A stretch of 32,448 nt of DNA from JBPYFK01 sp051984675 (GCA_051984675.1 JBPYFK010000090.1:1-32448); one strand, 5' to 3'. Counted from the stretch's first letter, positions 7,521 through 13,764 are shown. Program-made: numbers and translations. Notes: a model not told the origin generated them from the letters alone.

Positions 7521-7957
7521 CTCGCTCGTTGCCATTGCACACAGGTCGGCCTCGTTGCGGTGGCGCAATATTCCTGCACGGCCGCCCGGACGACACCAAG
7601 TGGAAGGGCAGCACTTCGTGGAAACACGAGACTACTGGAACCGAACGGTAGCGCAGGGGACTGCGCGGACACTTCCGGGTTGTAGCTATCCCAGCCCTGC
7701 CACGTAGGCGACTCCTCGTTGGGATGCAGAAAGTTCAGAGCAGCCCAGTTGGTGTTGAGATCGGTGACCACCCGCAGCCGATCCCCCCACCCAGGAGCAG
7801 GGGCCTGGAGCGGCACGCGGCCCCCGAGCAAGATGACCATCCGGGCAGCCCACCCAGAGTGGGGTTCGTCAAATACCACATGTAGCAACGGATCGAGCTG
7901 GGACGCTGTGTAGGCGTACCGCGTCTCGTTGTCGATCATTGCCACAACCGTCGCCAT
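7511..7957 (-). CDS. Imm1-family immunity protein, orphan
   Basis: The product is about 148 residues from ATG 7957 (ATG 7939 is an alternative). The C-terminal half shows the Imm1 pattern: a beta-rich centre (LRVVTDLNTNWAALNF), then SSLVFPRSAALPLGVVRAAV and a final ATRPTCVQWQ. Imm1 proteins neutralise secreted nucleic-acid-deaminase or nuclease toxins of polymorphic toxin systems. No toxin C-terminal domain is visible next to it, so it is an orphan immunity gene, perhaps captured protection against a neighbour's toxin. A -10-like TATAAG lies upstream on the minus strand near 8060. The frame is open much further upstream, but that part looks non-coding. Confidence 0.7.
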   Translation of the reverse strand: MATVVAMIDNETRYAYTASQLDPLLHVVFDEPHSGWAARMVILLGGRVPLQAPAPGWGDRLRVVTDLNTNWAALNFLHPNEESPTWQGWDSYNPEVSAQSPALPFGSSSLVFPRSAALPLGVVRAAVQEYCATATRPTCVQWQRASYF

Positions 7958-8184
7958 CAGCAGCCCCGTCCGCCGCGCATCCGGCGACTTCCATCCTGCG
8001 CTTCCCACAGACTCGGCCGCAACCGTGGAACGCAAAGTCCCCCTGAATACAAGGGCCTTAAGTCCTAACTTATACCGAAGGTGGAGAGGCAGCGCCTGGG
8101 CGCCAGCAGAGGGGCTGCCCGGGTTGAACCGCCGCTCACGAGCGAGGGACTGGTGGCTGCCATGCGAAGCGCTCACCGCCAGCC

Positions 8185-8250
8185 TGGTCGACGGGATGAG
8201 GACAGAGTCCTCCCGCGTGCTCTGGGTGAGCCCATTCATCGATTGATGAA
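8185..8250 (+). promoter_or_regulatory. Conserved leader, copy 2 (upstream of coiled-coil gene B)
   Basis: GGTCGACGGGATGAGGACAG (8186-8205) is followed by TTCATCGATTGATGAA (8235-8250), a perfect 6-bp stem with a GATT loop. Bases 8199-8213 (GAGGACAGAGTCCTC) form a second perfect stem. The order and spacing match copy 1, and similarity continues to the gene start, so leader and gene were duplicated together. Confidence 0.5.
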
Positions 8251-8309
8251 ATCTCCCTCGAGGACCTTCGCCTCTCCCCAGCCAACCGGTAGGAGCTGAA
8301 GATGGCCAC

Positions 8310-8873
8310 GTGGAGTGTGAACAGCCCCGCCACGACGGCGGTCGGCAAGTACAGGGCGATCAATCCGCCGACGAGCGCGAAGCTCAGCTAAAACGGTGGC
8401 AACAAGTGCTCGACGCACGGGAGCGAGCCGCCGACGAACGCGAGGTCATCGCCAATCAGCGGGAACAAGCCGCCAACCAACGCGAAGCCAGCGCGGACCA
8501 CCGGGAAGAAGCCGCCAACCAACGCGAAGCCAGCGCAGATCACCGGGAGCATTCTCAGAGTGCGCGGGAGCAGTTTCTTGTTGGCCTAGAGCGGCGCGCA
8601 ACTAACCATGCTCGCGAGCTTGGTCTCGACGTTGCCAACATCCAGCAGCACGCATACGAAGCGATTGAGCATGGGCGGGCACTCCTGGACGAGAGTCGAG
8701 CAGCCCTGAAGCGCAGCGAGGAAGCATTGGCACGTGGTCGGGAGCGCGATCGTCGTCAGCAGGAAGAGATCGAGCGGCAATCGGCTTCGAGTGAGCGGGA
8801 CGCTCTGAAACAGGCTGGACACGAGGATGGTCAGGTCACCTACGTAGACGACCCGCACTCATCTGATGGATGA
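8310..8873 (+). CDS. Coiled-coil protein B with 7-residue Arg-Glu repeats
   Basis: This is the 187-residue paralogue of gene A. The N-terminal half is a series of heptads (NQREQAA, NQREASA, DHREEAA), the C-terminal half aligns well with A (LERRAT-HAREL, YE-IEHGRAL), and the last stretch HEDGQV-YVDDPH is nearly the same. A 42-bp unit is tandemly duplicated (8469-8510, 8511-8552). The start is GTG 8310. AGGAG at 8291-8295 is better placed for the out-of-frame ATG 8302, which opens only a 29-codon ORF, so initiation may be unusual. Function unknown. Confidence 0.65.
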   Translation: MECEQPRHDGGRQVQGDQSADEREAQLKRWQQVLDARERAADEREVIANQREQAANQREASADHREEAANQREASADHREHSQSAREQFLVGLERRATNHARELGLDVANIQQHAYEAIEHGRALLDESRAALKRSEEALARGRERDRRQQEEIERQSASSERDALKQAGHEDGQVTYVDDPHSSDG

Positions 8874-8905
8874 CCGCCACAGCACTGCCACACCCGAGAA
8901 CCCCT

Positions 8906-8978
8906 GGGGCACATCCGGGGCACACGGCACGGATCAAGAGCCACAAACACCCATAAACACCCATAGACACCCATAGAC
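8906..8978. repeat. GGGGCACAT pair followed by 10-bp tandem repeats
   Basis: Two 11-mers GGGGCACATCC/GGGGCACACGG (8906-8927) are followed by a segment ending GATCAAGAG-CACAAACAC that recurs at 11750-11794. Then come decamers AAACACCCAT (8945-8954, 8955-8964), AGACACCCAT (8965-8974) and a partial fourth. The GGGGCACAT pairs resemble sequences found near actinobacterial tyrosine-integrase genes and attP sites; this link is from general knowledge. Confidence 0.7.
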
Positions 8979-9012
8979 AAATTCGGCCCTTGACCAGGAC
9001 TTTCCCGCAAAG

Positions 9013-9468
9013 ATGCTGGTAGCTCTGGCTGCCCCGCGTTGGCAAGGCGAGGCTCCCGCGGTTCTTGCCGCGTCCACCGGCGTGGCCCAGCCTGAGAACG
9101 TGGGGACCGAACCGGGTCACGACGGCGACGAGCGAGCGCGTAGCGAGCAACGCGAAGTGAACGCAGAAGTCGAGTACGCCCAGAGAGAGGAACAAGGGCG
9201 CTTCAAGCAGCAACAAGATGCCGAGACCGCGCCGGACTTCACCCCACAAGACCGTGCCACGCCTGCGCGCGAGCGTTTGCAGCAGGCGATCCACATCTCG
9301 CGTGAAATCACCGAGAAGAGCAAGAGGCTCTGCAGCGAAGCGCAAGCCTCCGTGGACCGCGCAAAAGAGATGCGAAATAGAATAAATCCGACATTTAGGA
9401 GCGTCCAAGGCTCCGGCACATGTGGGGCACATCTGGGGCACATCACGTCAGAAGACGACGATTGTTGA
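9013..9468 (+). CDS. Possible third, degenerate coiled-coil protein C
   Basis: The 151-codon ORF encodes a protein rich in Glu, Arg and Gln. The middle (RSEQREVNAEVEYAQREEQG) resembles the heptads of A and B, and the next part (LQQAIHISREITEKSK) is helical. It follows gene B and ends in the GGGGCACAT repeats, where the last 20 residues are encoded by repeat DNA, suggesting the natural C-terminus was lost. No ribosome binding site is visible. It may be a relic. Confidence 0.4.
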   Translation: MLVALAAPRWQGEAPAVLAASTGVAQPENVGTEPGHDGDERARSEQREVNAEVEYAQREEQGRFKQQQDAETAPDFTPQDRATPARERLQQAIHISREITEKSKRLCSEAQASVDRAKEMRNRINPTFRSVQGSGTCGAHLGHITSEDDDC

Positions 9469-9480
9469 CGGCAGACGACG
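9412..9480. repeat. attP-like repeat cluster
   Basis: CGGCACATGT, GGGGCACATCT (9424-9434) and GGGGCACATCA (9435-9445) stand in tandem. They are followed by CGTCAGAAGACGACG and TTGACGGCAGACGACGACAG. The 11-mer GACGGCAGACG (9467-9477) recurs at 12865-12875, just before the second att-like repeat. Such sequences are typical of the DNA between an integrase gene and attP in actinobacterial elements, so this is probably the scar of a lost integrase end. I see no gene in 9481-9597. Confidence 0.5.
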
Positions 9481-9597
9481 ACAGACAAAATCGGCCTGCC
9501 ATCAGGGGTTTTCGGCGTAAGCGCAGGTAGGCGCGTTGCCTGAATCGCTCTCCTAAGGCGGGTCTCAGAGATCCACTGGCACTCCTTCCGACCTGTG

Positions 9598-9906
9598 TCA
9601 GGCCTGCGGGCGGACAGCCTTTGCAGGAACCAGCTGCGTCAGAGACATGCGCGCTTGGCCGTTGCGATTGGTGACGTCGAACCGTACGCGCGCCCACCAG
9701 TCACCAGTGAGCGTCATGTGCCAGCTCAGCAGCCGACCAGGAACCACACCCGAGTTGTCGATGCCACCGACTCGCACCCGCAGCGGTACGCCGTCGCTCC
9801 ATCGGACCCGCTGAGCCGGCAGCACCAGGCGAAGGTCAACCCAGACCGGCACAGGCGCATCGAGTCGTCGATGCGTTCCGAACCAGGCATCCTCCCCATC
9901 CGGCAC
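9598..9906 (-). CDS. Unknown protein under a LexA box
   Basis: The ORF is open far upstream, but GTG 9906 lies only 4 nt after an SOS-type palindrome and gives a compact 102-residue protein beginning VPDGEDAW. It contains conserved-looking stretches (VPVWVDLRLVLPAQRVRW; GDWWARVRFDVTNRNGQARM) and many beta-prone segments with five Trp. No Shine-Dalgarno is present, fitting a leaderless transcript. I do not recognise the family. The position of the LexA box suggests induction by DNA damage. Confidence 0.6.
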   Translation of the reverse strand: MPDGEDAWFGTHRRLDAPVPVWVDLRLVLPAQRVRWSDGVPLRVRVGGIDNSGVVPGRLLSWHMTLTGDWWARVRFDVTNRNGQARMSLTQLVPAKAVRPQA

Positions 9907-9910
9907 TATA

Positions 9911-9924
9911 CGAACATACGTTCT
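9911..9924 (-). promoter_or_regulatory. LexA/SOS box
   Basis: CGAACATACGTTCT matches the Gram-positive SOS consensus CGAACRNRYGTTYC at 13 of 14 positions, with perfect GAAC-N4-GTTC half-sites. It lies immediately upstream of GTG 9906 and overlaps possible -10 sequences (TATGTT or TATAGA on the minus strand), so bound LexA would block transcription. Confidence 0.75.
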
Positions 9925-10094
9925 ATACTTGGATATGGCATCGGGCAGTGGGGAAGACTGGTCGATACCACAGGGTCGGGTCGAGACTGCGCCCAACAGC
10001 TGGCCCGACCCGCTCAAGATCATCTCCCTTGTTGTATGGGATGGGTCGCGCTTCACCTTCGAACGAGGTAGCGGCGGCGCCGTGGGCCTGGAGC

Positions 10095-10185
10095 CGGGTT
10101 CCGGGTTCGATCGCCGGGCGCCCCACCATCCACCCAGGTCACAGCGGTACCGGACTGTCGGGGCAAGATCATCAGTGCACCTTGC
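10095..10185 (+). repeat. Direct repeat 1: tRNA 3'-end attachment site
   Basis: This 91-bp segment matches 12891-12981 with 5 mismatches and no gaps. It contains a T-arm (CCGGG-TTCGATC-GCCGG), an acceptor 3' strand GCGCCCC and ACCA, i.e. the last 35 or so bases of a tRNA, but no 5' part of a tRNA precedes it. This is the expected product of integration into the 3' end of a tRNA gene. The two copies each carry a different point change that breaks the T stem, so both are likely att scars rather than functional tRNAs. Confidence 0.75.
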
Positions 10186-10232
10186 ACAGATCGTGGCAGC
10201 GCCTGATGCGCCGATATGCCTCAGCCAACGTC
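10172..10232 (-). pseudogene. 3' fragment of the RCxDL small-protein gene
   Basis: Bases 10180-10232 are identical to 11864-11916 over 53 bp, the 3' end of the intact gene at 11853-12101. It encodes TLAEAYRRIRRCHDLCK followed by VH and a stop supplied by the att repeat. A 2-nt insertion just upstream breaks the frame, and the rest of the gene is absent. It was left by a recombination joining this fragment to direct repeat 1. Confidence 0.75.
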
Positions 10233-10317
10233 CCAACCCCAGCGCGCCGCCGACGGTCAACGACTTGAGGACGAGGTCCCTTTCAGCCGCTGGTCAGCTC
10301 GGTTGCGTCGATCGTGG

Positions 10318-11082
10318 TCACTCGGTCTCGTTCGCGTTCATGGCCGCTGGCTGATGGCCGAGGATCTCGTCGGCCATGTGTTTGTTGTTGACAACGCCGC
10401 TCGCGAGGTCGTGCAGCGGAGACTGATGAGCGCGGGCATAGCCACGCAAGACGCTGAAGGCTTCGTCCACGCTGATGCCCCCCTGGCACGCGAGGATGCC
10501 TTTAGCTTGCTCGATGACGATGCGGCTATCGAGGGCCTCTTGCAGTTGACGGTTTGCAGCGTGGGCCTGATCGAGGGCCTGTTGCTGCTGCATCCCGGCT
10601 GTAGCCGCATCGGCCAGGGCCTGGCACAGGTCGACCTCCTTACCCGTGAGAGCGGCGAACGGTCCGCTGAGCAGCACGAGCGCGCCAAGCGTCGCGCCCC
10701 CAGCCCGCATGGGCAGCAGGAGGGCAGAGGTCACTCCCTGCTCGCGGGCCTGACTCGCAAGGGGCCAGCCATCGCCGCTATGGGTTACATCTGGAACAAC
10801 CACGGATGCTCCGCTTCGCACACATGCTGATACAGGCTCGTGCCCGAGGTGTGGGTGTGGTTGGACCATCCGGGCCATCCCGGCGGAGGTGGTGGCGGCG
10901 ACGTGAGGCTGACCGTGCTCATCAGTCAGAATTCCGACGGCTCCGGTCACATCGACGAAGTCGATGCAGTAGCCACACAACCGGTCCAGCATTTCCGGCA
11001 CGTCGTGCTTGCTCGCCACGATATCGGCGAGATCCACAAACGCTGCGTTCACGGTCTGCGGTTGAGCGTGCAACGAGGACAT
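10318..11082 (-). CDS. GAF-ANTAR regulator (RNA-binding antiterminator type)
   Basis: From ATG 11082 (GAGGGG about 8 nt upstream) the product is 254 residues. Residues 15-160 form a GAF domain (GYCIDFVDVTGAVGIL; SALLLPMRAGG...LGALVLLSG), then a coiled linker, then an ANTAR domain at about 178-232 (LDSRIVIEQAKGILA...ISVDEAFSVLRGYAR). ANTAR domains bind dual-hexaloop RNA hairpins and prevent termination or alter translation; the GAF domain would sense a small ligand. It lies among repeated leaders and small helical genes, making those leaders candidate targets. The unusual G run before the start (11083-11090) could be phase-variable. The frame is open upstream but lacks signals. Confidence 0.85.
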   Translation of the reverse strand: MSSLHAQPQTVNAAFVDLADIVASKHDVPEMLDRLCGYCIDFVDVTGAVGILTDEHGQPHVAATTSAGMARMVQPHPHLGHEPVSACVRSGASVVVPDVTHSGDGWPLASQAREQGVTSALLLPMRAGGATLGALVLLSGPFAALTGKEVDLCQALADAATAGMQQQQALDQAHAANRQLQEALDSRIVIEQAKGILACQGGISVDEAFSVLRGYARAHQSPLHDLASGVVNNKHMADEILGHQPAAMNANETE

Positions 11083-11381
11083 GGGGGGGGACCCCTCAAC
11101 GGAGTGTGTGTTGTCCTGGCACATCGTAGAACGCACAGTAGTCACAACAACACCGTGAGGGGGCCACAAATCGATACCCATGGCCTAACGCCGTGTGTGA
11201 CACTGGGGCGCGCAGCCCCACGAAGGTGACAATGCTCATGCAGTACGTGCTTTCCTACGATGCGCCCGAGCTCGGCGAAGACTAGCGGTCGTGCGTCGGA
11301 GCATTCTTGATCTCCAGTCCTTGCGAGCGGTCCAGAGTGCTGGATCAGCTCACCGCCTGGGCGATCTGGCGGGAAGACCCC

Positions 11382-11669
11382 ATGATGGTCCACCTCGCCG
11401 ATGAGGACCTCGTGGATGGACCAATGCTGTCGATCGGACTGGGAGCAGTCACGAGCTGCGCGGACTGGACAGCCGACCTTCTGGCCCCGCGTTGGACCAC
11501 CCACGACGGCAGCGCTCGGATTGGCATACGGACCCGTTTCGCCGATGGTGCGACGTCTCGCCTCATGCCTGCTACGGCGATGATTTCCCTTGGCGCCGCC
11601 TACCAGGCCATGGATGCCTTCTGGCGCTGGGGACGGCAACCGGTCGCGCTGATCTGGAAACGCTCCTGA
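11382..11669 (+). CDS. Small conserved-looking protein, unknown
   Basis: The frame is open from 11307. ATG 11382 or 11385 has GGGAAG 5-8 nt upstream and gives about 95 residues (MMVHLADEDLVDGPMLSIG...). The sequence has the composition of a folded alpha/beta protein (GSARIGIRTRFADG; AAYQAMDAFWRWG) with no signal peptide. No family is recognised. A 17-codon ORF (11232-11285) precedes it; upstream parts of a larger gene may have been lost. It is divergent from the GAF-ANTAR gene. Confidence 0.45.
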   Translation: MMVHLADEDLVDGPMLSIGLGAVTSCADWTADLLAPRWTTHDGSARIGIRTRFADGATSRLMPATAMISLGAAYQAMDAFWRWGRQPVALIWKRS

Positions 11670-11749
11670 ACCGGGATCTGATGGCCATCGATCGCAGTGT
11701 GGCGGTCGTTTTCGTGCCGCTGGCCAACCGTCACCTCAGTGCTGGCAGT

Positions 11750-11794
11750 GGGGCACATCTGGGGTACACGACGCCGATCAAGAGACACAAACAC
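11750..11794. repeat. GGGGCACAT repeat, second long copy
   Basis: This 45-bp segment (GGGGCACATCTGGGGTACAC ... GATCAAGAGACACAAACAC) matches 8906-8950 with a handful of differences. It is followed 8 nt later by the third direct leader motif, suggesting that repeat and leader moved as one block. Confidence 0.7.
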
Positions 11795-11801
11795 TGGAGC
11801 C

Positions 11802-11822
11802 AGGTCGACGGGATGAGGACAG
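11802..11822 (+). repeat. Leader motif, copy 3, without its gene
   Basis: GGTCGACGGGATGAGGACAG (11803-11822) is identical to copy 2 over these 20 bases, and similarity continues for about 35 nt. At about 11860 it runs into the 3' end of the minus-strand small gene, so the coding part that followed in copies 1 and 2 is missing. The junction marks a past rearrangement. Confidence 0.7.
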
Positions 11823-11852
11823 AGCCCTCCTGCGGGTGTGGATGGGTTGCCC

Positions 11853-12101
11853 TCAGTCCTCGTCCTTGCACAGATCGTGGCAGCGCCTGATGCGCCGATA
11901 TGCCTCAGCCAACGTCAACCCCAGCCCGGACAGCTCGGTCGCAAGATCGTGTTGACGCTGTGGATCTCGCAGGCGTTCGGCGTGAATCGTCTGTTCCAGC
12001 CGGCCGGTCTCTGCGGCGAGAGCAGTCATGGTGTCGAGCACGCTATCCAAGAGCATCGCCGTCGTCGCGGCGTCAGAAGAAGGCTCTTGATCAGATTTCA
12101 T
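11853..12101 (-). CDS. Small helical protein with RCxDL ending (copy B)
   Basis: The 82-residue protein starts at ATG 12101 with AAGGGGG 8 nt upstream. Two or three amphipathic helices are likely (MLLDSVLDTMTALAAETGRLEQ; ELSGLGLTLAEAYRRIRRC). The end RRCHDLCKDED gives the family its RCxDL signature, shared with 7326-7520 and the fragment at 10172-10232. TATACT on the minus strand near 12160 is a good -10. It follows another small helical gene (12226-12447) in the same direction. Function unknown. Confidence 0.65.
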   Translation of the reverse strand: MKSDQEPSSDAATTAMLLDSVLDTMTALAAETGRLEQTIHAERLRDPQRQHDLATELSGLGLTLAEAYRRIRRCHDLCKDED

Positions 12102-12225
12102 GATCGGTGCCCCCTTCCCGCTGCCATGCCAATAACACCTCCTGCGGGGGCCACCAGTATAGGCCGCCCCGCCGCCGTGGCATGACGACGTAACGCTCAG
12201 GCCGAGCTGGCGGCGCGAGACCCCC

Positions 12226-12447
12226 TCAGGCAGACGAAGCGAAGCCCTCCACGATAAGCGGGGCGAGTTCGCCTGCACGCTGGCGCATTCGGCTGCCCAG
12301 ATCCACGAGTGCTTCGCCCAACGTGTCCAGTTCCGCTGCGGGCAAACACCCATCATGCAGGCGGTCGAGGAGCGTGATGGTCTGCTGGCCCATTCGTTGG
12401 TTGACGTCTGCTAGCTCCGCTAGCAGTACACTGTCGGCGTCGATCAC
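12226..12447 (-). CDS. Small helical protein, unknown
   Basis: GTG 12447 has GGGGAGG about 4-5 nt upstream, so this start is preferred over the longer open frame to 12654. The 73-residue product (VIDADSVLLAELADVNQRM...) is rich in Leu, Ala and acidic residues and predicted to be a helical hairpin. It has some resemblance in pattern, not clear homology, to the RCxDL proteins. It is upstream of one of them and may share its regulation. Confidence 0.6.
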   Translation of the reverse strand: MIDADSVLLAELADVNQRMGQQTITLLDRLHDGCLPAAELDTLGEALVDLGSRMRQRAGELAPLIVEGFASSA

Positions 12448-12890
12448 GAGCCCTCCCCGCAGAGTCGTGTCCTCACCTCGGAGGACCTGTCTCGCCGGAA
12501 AGCCGCACGCCGGGCGGAGTAGGGCGCCCCGCGTGCGGGGGTCACGGTGGCGGTTCTCACCAGCCTCGGAAGGCGAGCAACCTTGCAGATGCTGATGCAG
12601 ATGCACGTGCATGAAATTTGAGTGGAAGTTAGCAGCGCCTAAGTGGGCCGTCAACGCCCGCGATCATCATGAACTAGTCACTGCCTCGAACTGGTCGGTG
12701 CAGTAAGACGGCGGGTTCCACCCTCGGAAGCAGCGTCAGCAAGATCATCCGTGCACTTTACGTGTACAAAACGATGTCAAATGATCACCGGCGACGAGAT
12801 TCGCTCGACATTTGCAGTTGTTAATATCCCAGGTGACCGTAGGTGTTGTCATTGATCGACAGGCGACGGCAGACGTGGACACCTAATCCG
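12448..12890. other. Intergenic stretch, no convincing gene
   Basis: No supported CDS is seen. It holds a hairpin CCCCGC-GT-GCGGGG (12527-12540), a perfect 12-bp palindrome ATGCACGTGCAT (12601-12612), an AT-richer segment (12610-12840), and GACGGCAGACG (12865-12875), shared with the attP-like cluster at 9467. Bases 12874-12890 resemble an anticodon arm (GTGGA-CACCTAA-TCCGC) but the usual U before the anticodon is missing. Confidence 0.5.
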
Positions 12891-12981
12891 CGGGTTCCAG
12901 GTTCGATCCCCGGGCGCCCCACCATCCACCAAGGTTACAGCGGTACCGGACTATCGGGGCAAGATCATCAGTGCACCTTGC
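12891..12981 (+). repeat. Direct repeat 2: tRNA 3'-end attachment site (right boundary)
   Basis: This is the partner of direct repeat 1 (86 of 91 identical). It carries CCAGG-TTCGATC-CCCGG and GCGCCCC-ACCA. An anticodon-arm-like sequence directly upstream (12874-12890) suggests a longer tRNA 3' part here than in repeat 1, but no acceptor 5' strand GGGGCGC is found, so no complete tRNA. Chromosomal-looking genes begin 17 nt to the right, making this the likely right end of the island. Confidence 0.75.
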
Positions 12982-12997
12982 GCGGCTACCGCTCGAT

Positions 12998-13603
12998 TCA
13001 TGGCGAGAGACCAAGGAGCCGGGGGACGACGCCGGTCTTGATCAAGATGGCCGTGCCGATGGCCATGAACACTACTGGCACGAGCCAGCGCCCGACTCCT
13101 TCCAGCGCGGAGACGACCTTCTTGTTCCTTCCGAGCAGTCGCGCGATGGTGCACCACACGCCGACCAAGACCAGGAACACGGCGATGGTAACCGCGATTC
13201 TGCCGGGCGTGAGCACCGCAAACAGTGGGATATACACCGAGATGTTGTCCGCGCCGTTGGCCAGGATCACGCCGACGATGGACGACAAGGTCCCCACCCG
13301 CGACGGCATTGCCCCGTCTGTCCTCGCGCGGGCGCGCACCAGCCCCCACACCCCGAGTCCCAGTGGGACCACGCCGACCAGGCCCTCCCAGCGGTCGGGA
13401 ACCAGGACCAGGCCAGCAGTCGCAAGCATGCTGATGATGACCATCACCGCGAAGCCGAGGTACTGGCCGAGGACGATCTGCCAGGGGCGTGGCCAGCCGG
13501 TCGCCGAAGCCATGAACAGCGCGGTCAGCACGATCAGACCGTCGACGTTGGTGACCGCGAACAAGCCCGCGGCCGTGGCGATCGTGCCCGCCAGCCCCTC
13601 CAT
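12998..13603 (-). CDS. Cadmium-resistance-type transporter, CadD family
   Basis: Translation most likely starts at ATG 13603 (MEGLAGTIATAAG...), giving 201 residues; the longer frame adds a non-conserved stretch. There are about six membrane helices, with the CadD hallmarks NVDGLIVLTALF in the first pair and NGADNISVYIPLF in the middle. CadD proteins are linked to cadmium or cation export in Gram-positive bacteria; substrate here is inferred. No Shine-Dalgarno is seen, but a short ORF ends 2 nt upstream, suggesting coupling. The gene lies immediately right of the att repeat, so it may be the original chromosomal neighbour or cargo. Confidence 0.8.
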   Translation of the reverse strand: MEGLAGTIATAAGLFAVTNVDGLIVLTALFMASATGWPRPWQIVLGQYLGFAVMVIISMLATAGLVLVPDRWEGLVGVVPLGLGVWGLVRARARTDGAMPSRVGTLSSIVGVILANGADNISVYIPLFAVLTPGRIAVTIAVFLVLVGVWCTIARLLGRNKKVVSALEGVGRWLVPVVFMAIGTAILIKTGVVPRLLGLSP

Positions 13604-13605
13604 GC

Positions 13606-13764
13606 TCAGCCACCGCGAGGTGTGGGACTGGGCGTCCAGCATCGACCGCCGGGGAAGGTGAAGTCCTCCGGCCTCCCGTGCCCGCAGCACGCGACCGGGT
13701 ATCGCCGCACCGCGTTACGCCTGCCCGTGCGGGCCAGCCATGAGTCATCGTCAACGTTGCCCAT
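13606..13764 (-). CDS. Possible 52-residue leader ORF coupled to cadD-like gene
   Basis: ATG 13764 has GGGAGG 6 nt upstream. The ORF runs to a TGA two bases before the ATG of the CadD-like gene (TGAGCATG), an ideal arrangement for translational coupling. The peptide contains CC, a nearby His and a third Cys (VACCGHGR ... GGRC), residues that could bind a metal. The downstream gene has no ribosome binding site of its own. No homologue is known to me. Confidence 0.4.
   Translation of the reverse strand: MGNVDDDSWLARTGRRNAVRRYPVACCGHGRPEDFTFPGGRCWTPSPTPRGG

Noticed and set aside
8199..8213. Classic ANTAR dual hexaloop in the leader
   Set aside because: The GAGGAC-AGA-GTCCTC stem leaves a triloop rather than an A-x-x-G hexaloop, and it does not pair in copy 1.
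8185..12101. Integron or CRISPR-like cassette array
   Set aside because: The repeats differ in length and spacing, lie at varied positions relative to genes, and no integron integrase or Cas gene is present.
12874..12925. Complete tRNA gene
   Set aside because: The T arm and acceptor 3' strand are present, but there is no acceptor 5' strand or D arm, and the base before the anticodon is not T. It is an att fragment.
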